Shown piece after piece: positions 7,938 through 16,854 of a stretch of DNA of 64,000 nucleotides. Both the position numbers and the translations under genes were made by a program. The notes under the pieces were generated by a model. It was not told where the DNA came from. It saw nothing but the letters and a program-made list of their open reading frames with translations, and searched no databases. The stretch's first letter is position 1, and the number at the start of each line of letters is the position of its first letter. Source of the DNA: SAR202 cluster bacterium (GTDB lineage: Bacteria; Chloroflexota; Dehalococcoidia; Lucifugimonadales; Lucifugimonadaceae); contig RQOS01000060.1 in the NCBI GenBank assembly GCA_008373205.1, positions 1 through 64,000 on the forward strand, read 5' to 3'.

Positions 7938-10016
7938 TTAGTCGTTTAGAACTATTAATTCTGGGTTGTTTGAAACGTTTGCATAGTGTTGCTGAGGAGC
8001 ATTCCATGACTTGATTCTGTCATTTACAACAATACCCTTAGGTACCTGGTAAACACCAGCATACTGTAGCCAGTACATTGAGTAATCAACAATATCTACG
8101 TGCATTTCTTTTCTCTTTTCAGCATCTTGTTCCATAAGAACATTAGCTACGCTCTTTGCTCCAGCTTTTGACTCAAATCCACAACCCCATGAAGGTCGAG
8201 TTCTTGAAGTGTCAACTGGAGGAATTGGCCAGTCTTGTGGCCATACGTTTGAGTGAACATCACAGTTCTTCAACACTGGAAGATACTGTTCTCTTCTCTT
8301 CATTCTAGGTGAAATAACTCCACCATAGTCTTCAACTAGTCCAGAAATTTCAATTCCTAGTCTAGCCCAGTCACTCATAACAGTGTCAGCTACTTCAAGT
8401 CCAACAGGACCTGCTTCAGCTGCATATGCTTGTAGCACTAGACCATCGATAGGTCTGTTACCATTAGCATCTGCTGGGTAACCAGCTTGGTCAAGTAGTG
8501 CACCAGCAGCCTCGATGTCACCATCAGCAAGCTCATACATTACTCCACCTGTTGCAGAAATTTTATTACCTTCTGCGTCCCAAACACCAGTGTCTCTTTT
8601 TGGATCCCATCCTGGATATTCAGGTCCCATGTACTCAGAATAAATTGGTGTACCAATTCCGTTTAATAGAGAATCGTTAATACCATTTCTATCAAGAGCA
8701 GTTGAAAGAGCTAGTCTTACTAGTCTAGCTTGTTCCATATCTGTCATACCTGCTGGGTTGTCAGTATCTGTGTATCTTACAACAGATGAGTCTGTTCCAC
8801 CCTCGTGGTATGCATCTTCTTGCCATGGGTCACCTACCCAAGCGATATCTTTATCGTAAGCAGGAGAATCCCAAGGATTCAATGCTTCACCAGATCTTGC
8901 ATGAGTTTCTTCCCATAGGTTTCCTGGGAATATGATAGATTGTCCTACATATCCACCTGGCATAGTCTCTAAGAATCTTAGATCGCTAGAAGTTTCAATA
9001 ACATCAGCAAGTAGTTTATAGTCAACTACAGCCATGTCTACTTCTCCACTATTTAACATAGCTACCTGAGTTTGTGATTCAGGAACCTGAATTACTTCAA
9101 TTTCAGCTACTTGTGGATTAGCTCTCCAGTGATCTTCAACTGCGTAAACTGAACATCTGTCTCCAGCTGTACAAACACCGTGTTTGTATGGTCCAGTCAT
9201 AACAGCATTTTTAGAAGCCCAGTCAGCTCCCATTACGTCAACGTGGTGAACAGCACCTTGTACAGGAGCAGCACCTAAACAACCGAACTCAGAAAGAGGT
9301 AAACAGAAAAATACTGGACTTACCAATCCAACTTCGAAAGTTAAATCATCAACAACTTCGGCTTTTGTGAAAATAGCACCAATATCACCAGAATCTGGGT
9401 ATGAGCTATCTGGGTTTACAGTACCGTTAACTGTATTAAACCATCTTACTCTGTCTTCAGCTGTAACATAACCAAAGTCTACATCTTCAGCACCTTTAGG
9501 AGATTGCCACTTCATTCCTTCATTAAGTTCAATAGTGACTTTAGTTCCTGCAGGGTCAATAGACCATGATTTTGCCATCTGAGGAGTCATAGCATTACCT
9601 TTATCAAAATAGAAAAGGTGTTCTCCGATTCCAATCAAGTCAGCAGCAGACCACTTGTAAGGACCTGACCATGGAGTTCCAAAAACTGGATTTACTTCAT
9701 GATGAGCTCTTACTAGTTTTCCACTAGGACCGCTTGGTGCTGAAGTCGAAGAAGAAGAAGCACTAGCAGCTTTAGTAGCAACATCTGCTTTTTTAGCAGG
9801 TGCAGCAGCAGCAGCAGCTTTTGGTGCTTCAGGTGCAGCAGCTTTTGCAGCAGCAGCAGGTGCAGCAGGTGCTTTAGGAGCTGCAGGAGCAGCAGGAGCA
9901 GCTGAAGAAGATGATTCACTATCATCACTTCCACAAGCTACAACGAATACCATAAGCATTGACACAACAAGCAAACTTGCAAGCATACTGGATTTACGTA
10001 GTATATTCATACTCAT
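7938..10016 (-). CDS. ABC transporter substrate-binding lipoprotein, SBP_bac_5 (peptide/nickel-type) family
   Basis: Lipoprotein signal MNILRKSSMLASLLVVSMLMVFVVACGSDD, Ala/Pro-rich linker, SBP_bac_5-like body. Start set at 10016 because ggagg lies 8 nt upstream of ATG-AGT-ATG-AAT; the ORF track start at 10043 is upstream of this SD. Confidence 0.88.
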   Translation of the reverse strand: MSMNILRKSSMLASLLVVSMLMVFVVACGSDDSESSSSAAPAAPAAPKAPAAPAAAAKAAAPEAPKAAAAAAPAKKADVATKAASASSSSTSAPSGPSGKLVRAHHEVNPVFGTPWSGPYKWSAADLIGIGEHLFYFDKGNAMTPQMAKSWSIDPAGTKVTIELNEGMKWQSPKGAEDVDFGYVTAEDRVRWFNTVNGTVNPDSSYPDSGDIGAIFTKAEVVDDLTFEVGLVSPVFFCLPLSEFGCLGAAPVQGAVHHVDVMGADWASKNAVMTGPYKHGVCTAGDRCSVYAVEDHWRANPQVAEIEVIQVPESQTQVAMLNSGEVDMAVVDYKLLADVIETSSDLRFLETMPGGYVGQSIIFPGNLWEETHARSGEALNPWDSPAYDKDIAWVGDPWQEDAYHEGGTDSSVVRYTDTDNPAGMTDMEQARLVRLALSTALDRNGINDSLLNGIGTPIYSEYMGPEYPGWDPKRDTGVWDAEGNKISATGGVMYELADGDIEAAGALLDQAGYPADANGNRPIDGLVLQAYAAEAGPVGLEVADTVMSDWARLGIEISGLVEDYGGVISPRMKRREQYLPVLKNCDVHSNVWPQDWPIPPVDTSRTRPSWGCGFESKAGAKSVANVLMEQDAEKRKEMHVDIVDYSMYWLQYAGVYQVPKGIVVNDRIKSWNAPQQHYANVSNNPELIVLND
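9770..9915 (-). repeat. Low-complexity GCA/GCT-rich tract encoding an Ala/Pro/Lys linker in the SBP lipoprotein
   Basis: Encodes APAAPAAPKAPAAPAAAAKAAAPEAPKAAAAAAPAKK. Confidence 0.8.
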
Positions 10017-10286
10017 AAAATTTTCCTCCAAACACTTATCCACCGGATTCCCAGTGAATTTGTTTATTTTTACTTAGCAGAGTTATTACAGCTTTTAGAA
10101 TTTCATACTTATAAATTAGTTTAGGCTGACTAAGTTACTGTAACTTAAAGCCATTTATACTAATTAAATAAATATTAAAATTTTAAAAACCACAGATAAA
10201 TCTGCAGGTTCATCGTAGAGTATATATAATAACTACACATGTCAAGTAAATTTAATAATTTATTAAAAGCTTTTTTGAGGTAAAAA

Positions 10287-11444
10287 ATGAATAAAATTTC
10301 ATCATTAGAATTCAGAAGATTTTCAGCTGAACATCATAATGCTTCTCGAAATTGGTTGATACCAATAATCCTAACAGATGATCCAAATATTTTTGGAATA
10401 GGTGATGCTAGCTCTCTAGGTGATGATGAAAGGATTATTGATGAAACCAAATTTTTATTTGATAAGTATCTTGTAGGAAAAGATGCTTTGGAATCAGAAG
10501 CCCTTTGGCTTTCAATGTATAATAATTCAATGCAAAGAGGAGGTAGGATTTCAACAACAGCTATATCTGGAATAGACATAGCGCTGTGGGACTTAAAAGG
10601 GAAAATATTTAAAAAACCTATCTATACTCTTCTAGGAGGTTCGTTAAGAGATAAATTAATGGTTTACGCTAATGGATGGTACACTAATCCAGGAACTCCA
10701 GAGCAAAACTTCAATGAAGCCAAGAAAGTTGTTTCTATGGGTTACAAAGCATTAAAATTTGATCCATTTGGTCAAAAAAATTTTTATAGGCTTTCAAAGG
10801 AAGAATTTCATCTTACGGAGCAAAGAATTTCTAAAGTTAGAGAAGCTGTCGGAGAAAATGTTGAAATATTAATTGAAGGACATGCGAAATTCAATGTTAT
10901 GAATGCAGTAAAAATTTCAGAAATGATAAAAAAATATCACCCTCTTTTCTTTGAAGAGCCTGTATCTGAAGAATCTATAGAAGAATTGGTGAATCTAAGA
11001 AAACATACAAATGTATCTATTGCAACAGGAGAAAGGCTATACACTAAATTTCCTTTTGCAGAAATAGTAGAAAAGAATGCAGCTGATGTTCTTCAGCCAG
11101 ACATAGCAAATGCAGGAGGAATTACAGAATTGAAGAAGATTTCAATAATTGCAGAACCAAAGCATATTGCAATAGCTCCTCACAATACATGCTCACCAGT
11201 AGGCGCTATAGCTGAGATGCATCTAAGTAAATCAATACCTAATTTTGAAATAATGGAATATCATGCCGAATTTTATTCACCTCATTATTTTGATGTATTC
11301 AAAGGCTTTCCTAGACAGAAAGATGGATTTGTAAGTCTTTCCGATAAACCAGGACTGGGGTTAGAATTGAATGAAAAAGAAATTAAAAAACATCCACCAT
11401 TTAAATCTACGGATGCTAAAGGTGGGGCTTTTAAAACAATATAA
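10287..11444 (+). CDS. Enolase-superfamily (mandelate racemase/muconate lactonizing enzyme) protein, probable acid-sugar dehydratase
   Basis: YKALKFDPFG, LIEGHAKFN, FFEEPVSEES, ATGERLYT, DVLQPDIANAGGITELKKI, IAPHNTCSPVG motifs. Confidence 0.9.
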   Translation: MNKISSLEFRRFSAEHHNASRNWLIPIILTDDPNIFGIGDASSLGDDERIIDETKFLFDKYLVGKDALESEALWLSMYNNSMQRGGRISTTAISGIDIALWDLKGKIFKKPIYTLLGGSLRDKLMVYANGWYTNPGTPEQNFNEAKKVVSMGYKALKFDPFGQKNFYRLSKEEFHLTEQRISKVREAVGENVEILIEGHAKFNVMNAVKISEMIKKYHPLFFEEPVSEESIEELVNLRKHTNVSIATGERLYTKFPFAEIVEKNAADVLQPDIANAGGITELKKISIIAEPKHIAIAPHNTCSPVGAIAEMHLSKSIPNFEIMEYHAEFYSPHYFDVFKGFPRQKDGFVSLSDKPGLGLELNEKEIKKHPPFKSTDAKGGAFKTI

Positions 11445-11461
11445 AAAAAGAGGAGATAAAT

Positions 11462-12193
11462 ATGATTGAAAATACAATAATAAATAAAAATAAATCAGGG
11501 GAAAAAGCAAATGTTTTTGGCTTAACCTTTCCTTCTCTACAATTAGTTGAGTTAGCTGCACATGCTGGATTTGATGCAATTAACTGTGATGGAGAACATG
11601 GTCTTTTTTCTCCAGAATCAATTGATGACATATGTAGAGTAGCAAATGGATATGGTATGAGTGTAATAGCAAGAGTTCCTGATAAAAGTGCGTACTGGAT
11701 TAATCTTTTTCTAGACAGAGGCGTTCAAGGAATTGTGGGGCCACACGTGGAAACTAAAAAGGAAGCTCAAGATTTTGCAGATGCTTGCCTCTTCCCTCCT
11801 CATGGTAAGAGATCTTGGGGTGGAGGCAGAGGTACAGAATTCAATGATGATAAAAAAATATCTGAGCATGGAGGCAAACTAGATTTTGCCAAATGGAGTA
11901 ATAAAAACATGCTGGTTATAGCCCAAATAGAATCTGTTCCTGGTTGGGATAATTTGGACGAAATATTAAGTGTTGAAGGCCTTTCAGGTATAACAGGTGG
12001 GCCAAATGATTTGGCTGCTTCAATGGGAATTCCTGGCGAACCAGATAACCCTAAAAGACAAAAACTTACATCAGATATAGAATCTTTGGCAAGAGAAAAA
12101 AATAAGATAGTTCAAGATGACATAATTAGAACGCTAGCAATTCAAGAACTTATGATTGAAAGCGGAAGAAAATTTGTTGAAAATGGAGAGTAA
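11462..12193 (+). CDS. HpcH/HpaI-family aldolase
   Basis: GFDAINCDGEHGLF, GRGTEFN, IAQIESVPGWDNLDEILSVEGLSGITGGPNDLAASMG motifs. Confidence 0.9.
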   Translation: MIENTIINKNKSGEKANVFGLTFPSLQLVELAAHAGFDAINCDGEHGLFSPESIDDICRVANGYGMSVIARVPDKSAYWINLFLDRGVQGIVGPHVETKKEAQDFADACLFPPHGKRSWGGGRGTEFNDDKKISEHGGKLDFAKWSNKNMLVIAQIESVPGWDNLDEILSVEGLSGITGGPNDLAASMGIPGEPDNPKRQKLTSDIESLAREKNKIVQDDIIRTLAIQELMIESGRKFVENGE

Positions 12194-12620
12194 AGAGCAA
12201 AATTTCCTAAACTTAGGAAATAAAAAGCTTTGTCTTCATGGTAGTTACCTTAGATACAAAAATAGTGACTCTGAGAATATTGAGTTTTTGATAAGTAAAA
12301 TTACGAGTATTTCAGTAAAAAGATTAGAAAATCAATACAAAAATTTACTTTGGGGATTTACCGGGTTTTTCTTTTCTATAGTCTCTTGGTACTTTTTAGA
12401 TAATAGTTTGCTAAGCAATATTTTATCAATCTTATCATTTTTCGGTGGAGCTTTTTATTTTATAAGTTATTTTATATTTTCTTCCTATTTCAAGTTAGTA
12501 ATTGCTACACAAAGATTAGATATAAGCCTAGAATTTCCACCTCAAAAGAAAAATTCCGTTACTAAATATGTGCAGTTTATTCAGGAATGCCGAACTAAAA
12601 ATAAGGCGAGGATGAATTAG
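12183..12620 (+). CDS. Small membrane protein of unknown function
   Basis: Two hydrophobic segments. Internal ATG at 12183 overlaps the aldolase stop by 11 nt and is a more natural start than 12156. Confidence 0.55.
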   Translation: MESKEQNFLNLGNKKLCLHGSYLRYKNSDSENIEFLISKITSISVKRLENQYKNLLWGFTGFFFSIVSWYFLDNSLLSNILSILSFFGGAFYFISYFIFSSYFKLVIATQRLDISLEFPPQKKNSVTKYVQFIQECRTKNKARMN

Positions 12621-12623
12621 GAT

Positions 12624-13655
12624 TTAAGTAATATTAAGCTGAGGATTTACTTTTATACTTTCAGGACTTACAAATAATTTATTTCTAAAATCTATCAGAC
12701 CTCTGCAGGCAATCATTATTCCATTATCTGTACAATATTTTCTTTCAGGGAAAATTGCATTTATATCATTATTATTTTCAAAATTATTCCTTAGATATCC
12801 GTTTGCAGCTACTCCTCCTGAAACTAATATAGTTTCACATTGAAATTCTTTTGCTACTTGTACTGATTTAGTCATTAGAACGTCTAAAACTGATTCCTGG
12901 AAAGCATTAGATATTTCAGATATTTCTAAAGCAATTTGGTCATCAGATAAGTCTCTATCATAAATCTTTTGTTGAGCTAAATTTTTTGTAGCAGTCTTCA
13001 ATCCACTAAAGCTAAATTCACTATTATCTTTCAACCAAGATCTTGGTAATGTATAATTTTTTCCTACTGATTTTTTTGCCCAATTTTCTATTATTGGACC
13101 ACCTGGATAGCCTAAACCAAGTATCCTAGAGACCTTATCAAAAGCCTCTCCTACAGCATCGTCTCTTGTTTGCCCTAACATGGTGAAGGAATCATATTCT
13201 TTCATCAAAACAAGTTCTGTATGACCTCCTGAAATAATCAATGAGATACAAGGGAAAATATCATTTTTAGAAAAATCAAATTTATCCTCATCTATGAAGC
13301 AAGCACTTACATGACCTTCAAGATGATTTACTCCTATCAAAGGTATATTAAGTGAAGAAGAAAATCCTTTAGCAAAATTCAGCCCAACTAATAAAGATCC
13401 AGCTAGGCCAGGACCGTTAGTTACTGCGATTGCTTCTATATCACTCAACTTTAATTTTGAATTTATGATTGCTTGCTTTACAACCTTGTGAATATTTATT
13501 ATGTGAGCCCTAGAAGCTAATTCAGGTATGATTCCTCCATAGGGTGCATGGGTCTCAATTTGAGAAGCTACAACATTTGCTAAAATCTGTCCGTCTTGAT
13601 CAACAATTCCGCATGCAGTCTCATCACAAGAAGTCTCTATTCCAAGAATTGGCAT
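12624..13655 (-). CDS. tsaD: tRNA N6-adenosine threonylcarbamoyltransferase TsaD
   Basis: MPILGIETSCDETACGIV, PGLAGSLLVGLNFAKG, LIISGGHTEL motifs. Confidence 0.97.
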   Translation of the reverse strand: MPILGIETSCDETACGIVDQDGQILANVVASQIETHAPYGGIIPELASRAHIINIHKVVKQAIINSKLKLSDIEAIAVTNGPGLAGSLLVGLNFAKGFSSSLNIPLIGVNHLEGHVSACFIDEDKFDFSKNDIFPCISLIISGGHTELVLMKEYDSFTMLGQTRDDAVGEAFDKVSRILGLGYPGGPIIENWAKKSVGKNYTLPRSWLKDNSEFSFSGLKTATKNLAQQKIYDRDLSDDQIALEISEISNAFQESVLDVLMTKSVQVAKEFQCETILVSGGVAANGYLRNNFENNNDINAIFPERKYCTDNGIMIACRGLIDFRNKLFVSPESIKVNPQLNIT

Positions 13656-13730
13656 TTTTTTCCTTAATTAAATCTTTGATTTAGGAGTTTAAATATATAT
13701 TAATTTTAATTAATTTAGTCTAATTAAAGT

Positions 13731-14642
13731 ATGACACAAAAAAATATTACTAAAAAAAAGTTTTTTTTTCTATTTGCTTCGCTTGGTATATTTTTTTCAT
13801 TCTTTCAACCAACATGTGGAGCTTACACTAGAGTAAGTGGCTCTGGGGATGGTTGTCCAGACTGGCCAACATGTTTTGGATCTTGGGTTCCGCCTTTCAA
13901 TGACATTCATGCTGTAATCGAGTGGAGTCACAGGACATCTGGAACTCTTTTTGGATTAGTTTCTATAATGTTAGTAATCTTGTCTTACGTTGTTTATAGA
14001 AAATACAACATTACTGTAAAAATTTACATAGCAACTTTATTCTTAATTATCATTGTTGGGGGTATAGGTGGTGTTGTAGTTCTTTCTGAACTTGATCCTG
14101 CTATCAGAACAGTTCATTTAGCTGGCGCTCAAACGGTGGCTGCTTTGATGGTAACTGCTTTTGTTATTGAGAATATAAGTAACGAAGTAAAAATTGACAG
14201 GAAAATAAAAATAATGGCAATTATCACTGCATTTTTAGCTATTACATCTTTATTATCTGGGGCTTATGCAGTTTGGCAAGGAGCAGGAGCTGTTTGTTAT
14301 AAATGGCCACTTTGTAGCGATTATATTATTCCAAAATATACTAATCAGTGGATTCATATGATACATAGATTGATTTCTCTTGGATTAGTATTACATATCT
14401 TCAGACTTTCTTACTATCTTATAAAAGATTATTCAAATACAACGATTGGAAAATTTGGTATCTTGCTTTTAGCAAGTGGAATTCTTCAAACAATTATTGG
14501 GGCATCAATTCCTATTTCAGAATTTAGTATTTGGTCTAGAACTTTACATTTGGGTCTAGCTACAATAGTTTGGATGATTTCTTTTTCTATTATAATCATC
14601 ATTAGTAATGCAAAACCAAAAGATTATATTAAAAACCAATAA
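13731..14642 (+). CDS. ctaA: Heme A synthase CtaA/COX15-like
   Basis: GAYTRVSGSGDGCPDWPTCFG, EWSHRTSGTLFG, HLAGAQ, MIHRLISLGL motifs. Confidence 0.92.
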   Translation: MTQKNITKKKFFFLFASLGIFFSFFQPTCGAYTRVSGSGDGCPDWPTCFGSWVPPFNDIHAVIEWSHRTSGTLFGLVSIMLVILSYVVYRKYNITVKIYIATLFLIIIVGGIGGVVVLSELDPAIRTVHLAGAQTVAALMVTAFVIENISNEVKIDRKIKIMAIITAFLAITSLLSGAYAVWQGAGAVCYKWPLCSDYIIPKYTNQWIHMIHRLISLGLVLHIFRLSYYLIKDYSNTTIGKFGILLLASGILQTIIGASIPISEFSIWSRTLHLGLATIVWMISFSIIIIISNAKPKDYIKNQ

Positions 14643-15525
14643 ATCTATTATTAAGTCAGCCAAAGATTATTTTCTTCTGACAAAACCTAGGGTACTGACG
14701 CTTTTAATTTTTACTAGTGTAAGTGGTGCATTCTTAGCAAAACAAGGTTTCCCAAATCCCTTAGAATTGTTAGGCTTGCTCATAGGAGGCTATTGCTCTT
14801 CTGGCTCTGCAGCTACATTAAATATGTACTTTGAAACTGATGTTGATCAAAATATGGGCAGAACAAAAAATAGACCTATAGCTGAAGGGACTATATCTCA
14901 TAATAAAGCTCTAGTTTTTGCAATTATATTAGCATTAGCTTCTTTTCTAAGCTTATATTTCTTAAATAATCTTTTAGCTGCAGTTTTAGCATTCCTTGGT
15001 GGTTTTTTTTATGTTGTGATTTATACTCTGTATTTAAAGAAACGCACAGTTCAAAATATAGTAGTTGGTGGAGCAGCAGGAGCTTTCCCTCCATTAGTCG
15101 GCTATGCAGCAATCAGTAATACTATTACCTTAGAAGCTATATATCTTTTTGTAATAATATTTTTCTGGACACCCCCACACTTCTGGGCATTAGCAATAAT
15201 GATAAAAGATGATTATGCTAAAGCAAAAATTCCCATGTTACCTGTAGTTAAAGGAGTAGAAAATGCATCACTACAAATTTTACTTTACAGTATTTTATTA
15301 ATACTTATAACAACACTAACTGTTTTGGTATCTTCGGTTTTGGGTGGGATTTATCTAATATCTTCAATTCTACTAGGTTTGATTTTGGTTTATAAATCTT
15401 TCAAGCTTTATAAAACATTAGAAAGAAAAGAAGCTGTTTCAACGTACAAATTTTCATTACTGTATCTCTTTATATTGATGGGCGTAGTTATGATAGATAG
15501 CTCAGTAAATTTTATTGAGTTTTAA
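14608..15525 (+). CDS. ctaB: Protoheme IX farnesyltransferase CtaB
   Basis: LTKPRVLTLLIFTSVSG, NMYFETDVDQNMGRTKNRPIAEG, TPPHFWALAIMIKDDY motifs. Confidence 0.95.
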   Translation: MQNQKIILKTNKSIIKSAKDYFLLTKPRVLTLLIFTSVSGAFLAKQGFPNPLELLGLLIGGYCSSGSAATLNMYFETDVDQNMGRTKNRPIAEGTISHNKALVFAIILALASFLSLYFLNNLLAAVLAFLGGFFYVVIYTLYLKKRTVQNIVVGGAAGAFPPLVGYAAISNTITLEAIYLFVIIFFWTPPHFWALAIMIKDDYAKAKIPMLPVVKGVENASLQILLYSILLILITTLTVLVSSVLGGIYLISSILLGLILVYKSFKLYKTLERKEAVSTYKFSLLYLFILMGVVMIDSSVNFIEF

Positions 15526-15529
15526 GAAA

Positions 15530-15877
15530 TTAACTTTTAACCTGCTCGACTAAATTCTTGAAGTCTTCAGGTTCTCTGATAGCTAATTCAGCAAGAGACT
15601 TTCTATCAATCAAGATATTTTTTTGAGTTAGTAGATTTATAAATTTTGAATATGATAGTCCGTGCAATCTTGTTGCAGCATTTATTCTAGTTATAGATAA
15701 ACTTCTCATATCTCTTTTTTTCAAATGCCTATGTTTTGTTGAGTAATTTAAAGCATGTGTAAGAGATTCCTTAGCCGCTCTAATTCTTGTTCTACTAGCT
15801 CCTCTATGCCCTTTTACTTGGCTTAGGATAGCTTTATGTTTTCTCCTAGTGGTAATTCCACCTTTAACTCTTGACAT
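15530..15877 (-). CDS. rplT: 50S ribosomal protein L20
   Basis: RVKGGITTRRKHKAILSQVKGHRGASRTRIRAAKE; order infC-rpmI-rplT. Confidence 0.97.
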   Translation of the reverse strand: MSRVKGGITTRRKHKAILSQVKGHRGASRTRIRAAKESLTHALNYSTKHRHLKKRDMRSLSITRINAATRLHGLSYSKFINLLTQKNILIDRKSLAELAIREPEDFKNLVEQVKS

Positions 15878-15895
15878 TTATTTCCTTCTGTTAAG

Positions 15896-16087
15896 TTATA
15901 TTAGATTCTTTATTTTATCTGATAATTTTGTAGAATCTAGCTCTACTTTACCACCAAATAATCTTTTAACTCTTTTGGCCTTTTTTCTTCTTAGGTGACT
16001 TTTGGGACCCTTTGTTCTAACCAGTTTCCCTGAACCAGTTACATGAAATCTTTTTTTTGCAGCTTTGTTTGTTTTCATTTTAGGCAT
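15896..16087 (-). CDS. rpmI: 50S ribosomal protein L35
   Basis: [26 protein letters not shown]. Confidence 0.97.
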   Translation of the reverse strand: MPKMKTNKAAKKRFHVTGSGKLVRTKGPKSHLRRKKAKRVKRLFGGKVELDSTKLSDKIKNLI

Positions 16088-16100
16088 AATTTATATAAAC

Positions 16101-16649
16101 CTATTCTTTCTCTTTTTCTTTATTTTTCATTGTTCCTTGAGGCAATGCTGGGGATACAACTAAGCTTAATGTTCTCCCCTCGTTGGAAGGTCTTTTATCA
16201 AGTTTTGCCATATCTTTAACACCTTCAGCAACAGATCTTAAGACTTTCATAGCAAAGTCTGGATGAGCAGCTTCTCTTCCTCTAAGCATAACAGCAACTC
16301 TCACTTTCGATCCATCATCAAGCAAAGATCTGACTTTCTTGATTTTCAACTCTACATCATGTTTTGATGTGCCAGGTCTTAATCTTACTTCTCTTTGAGT
16401 TTGAGTAGTTTTGCTTCGATTTTTTTTATCTCTTTTAGATAAGTTATACTTAAATTTTCCGTAATCTAATAACCTGCAAACAGGAGGGTCTTGATTGGGT
16501 GAAACTTCAACAAGATCTAGTCCATTATCCATAGCCATTTGTAAAGCTTCAGTTGTTTTCAAAATTTTAGAATTAGATTGATCATCACCAGAAATCAATC
16601 TAACTGATGAAGATCTGATTCTCTGATTTACCCTATATTCTTTGGCTAT
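16101..16649 (-). CDS. infC: Translation initiation factor IF-3, inferred AUA start codon
   Basis: Extending upstream of the ORF-track TTG (16598) restores the conserved N-terminus (I)AKEYRVNQRIRSSSVRLISGDD. AGGAG at 16656-16660 sits 6 nt before ATA at 16647-16649; an in-frame TAG lies three codons upstream of ATA. Confidence 0.88.
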   Translation of the reverse strand: MAKEYRVNQRIRSSSVRLISGDDQSNSKILKTTEALQMAMDNGLDLVEVSPNQDPPVCRLLDYGKFKYNLSKRDKKNRSKTTQTQREVRLRPGTSKHDVELKIKKVRSLLDDGSKVRVAVMLRGREAAHPDFAMKVLRSVAEGVKDMAKLDKRPSNEGRTLSLVVSPALPQGTMKNKEKEKE

Positions 16650-16854
16650 TTTTTTCTCCTAATGTAAGTATTATTTATTTAAAATTTTACTAGTCTATAG
16701 TAACACAAGAATTGTACACTTTATAAGAAAAAAAAATTTATTTATATGTAAATAATTTATTTTTTATATTCTTATGATAGGATTTTAGTATACAGCTTCT
16801 TCACAAAAAATTCACATTTAGGCTGTAAAATTATCATAAATAAGTAAAAATAAT

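Noticed and set aside
9770-9915. CRISPR or satellite repeat
   Set aside because: The repetitive signal is codon-level Ala/Pro low complexity inside a CDS, with no spacer structure.
9713-9934. Leu-rich 73-aa ORF
   Set aside because: Alternate-frame reading of the GCA/GCT tract encoding the SBP linker.
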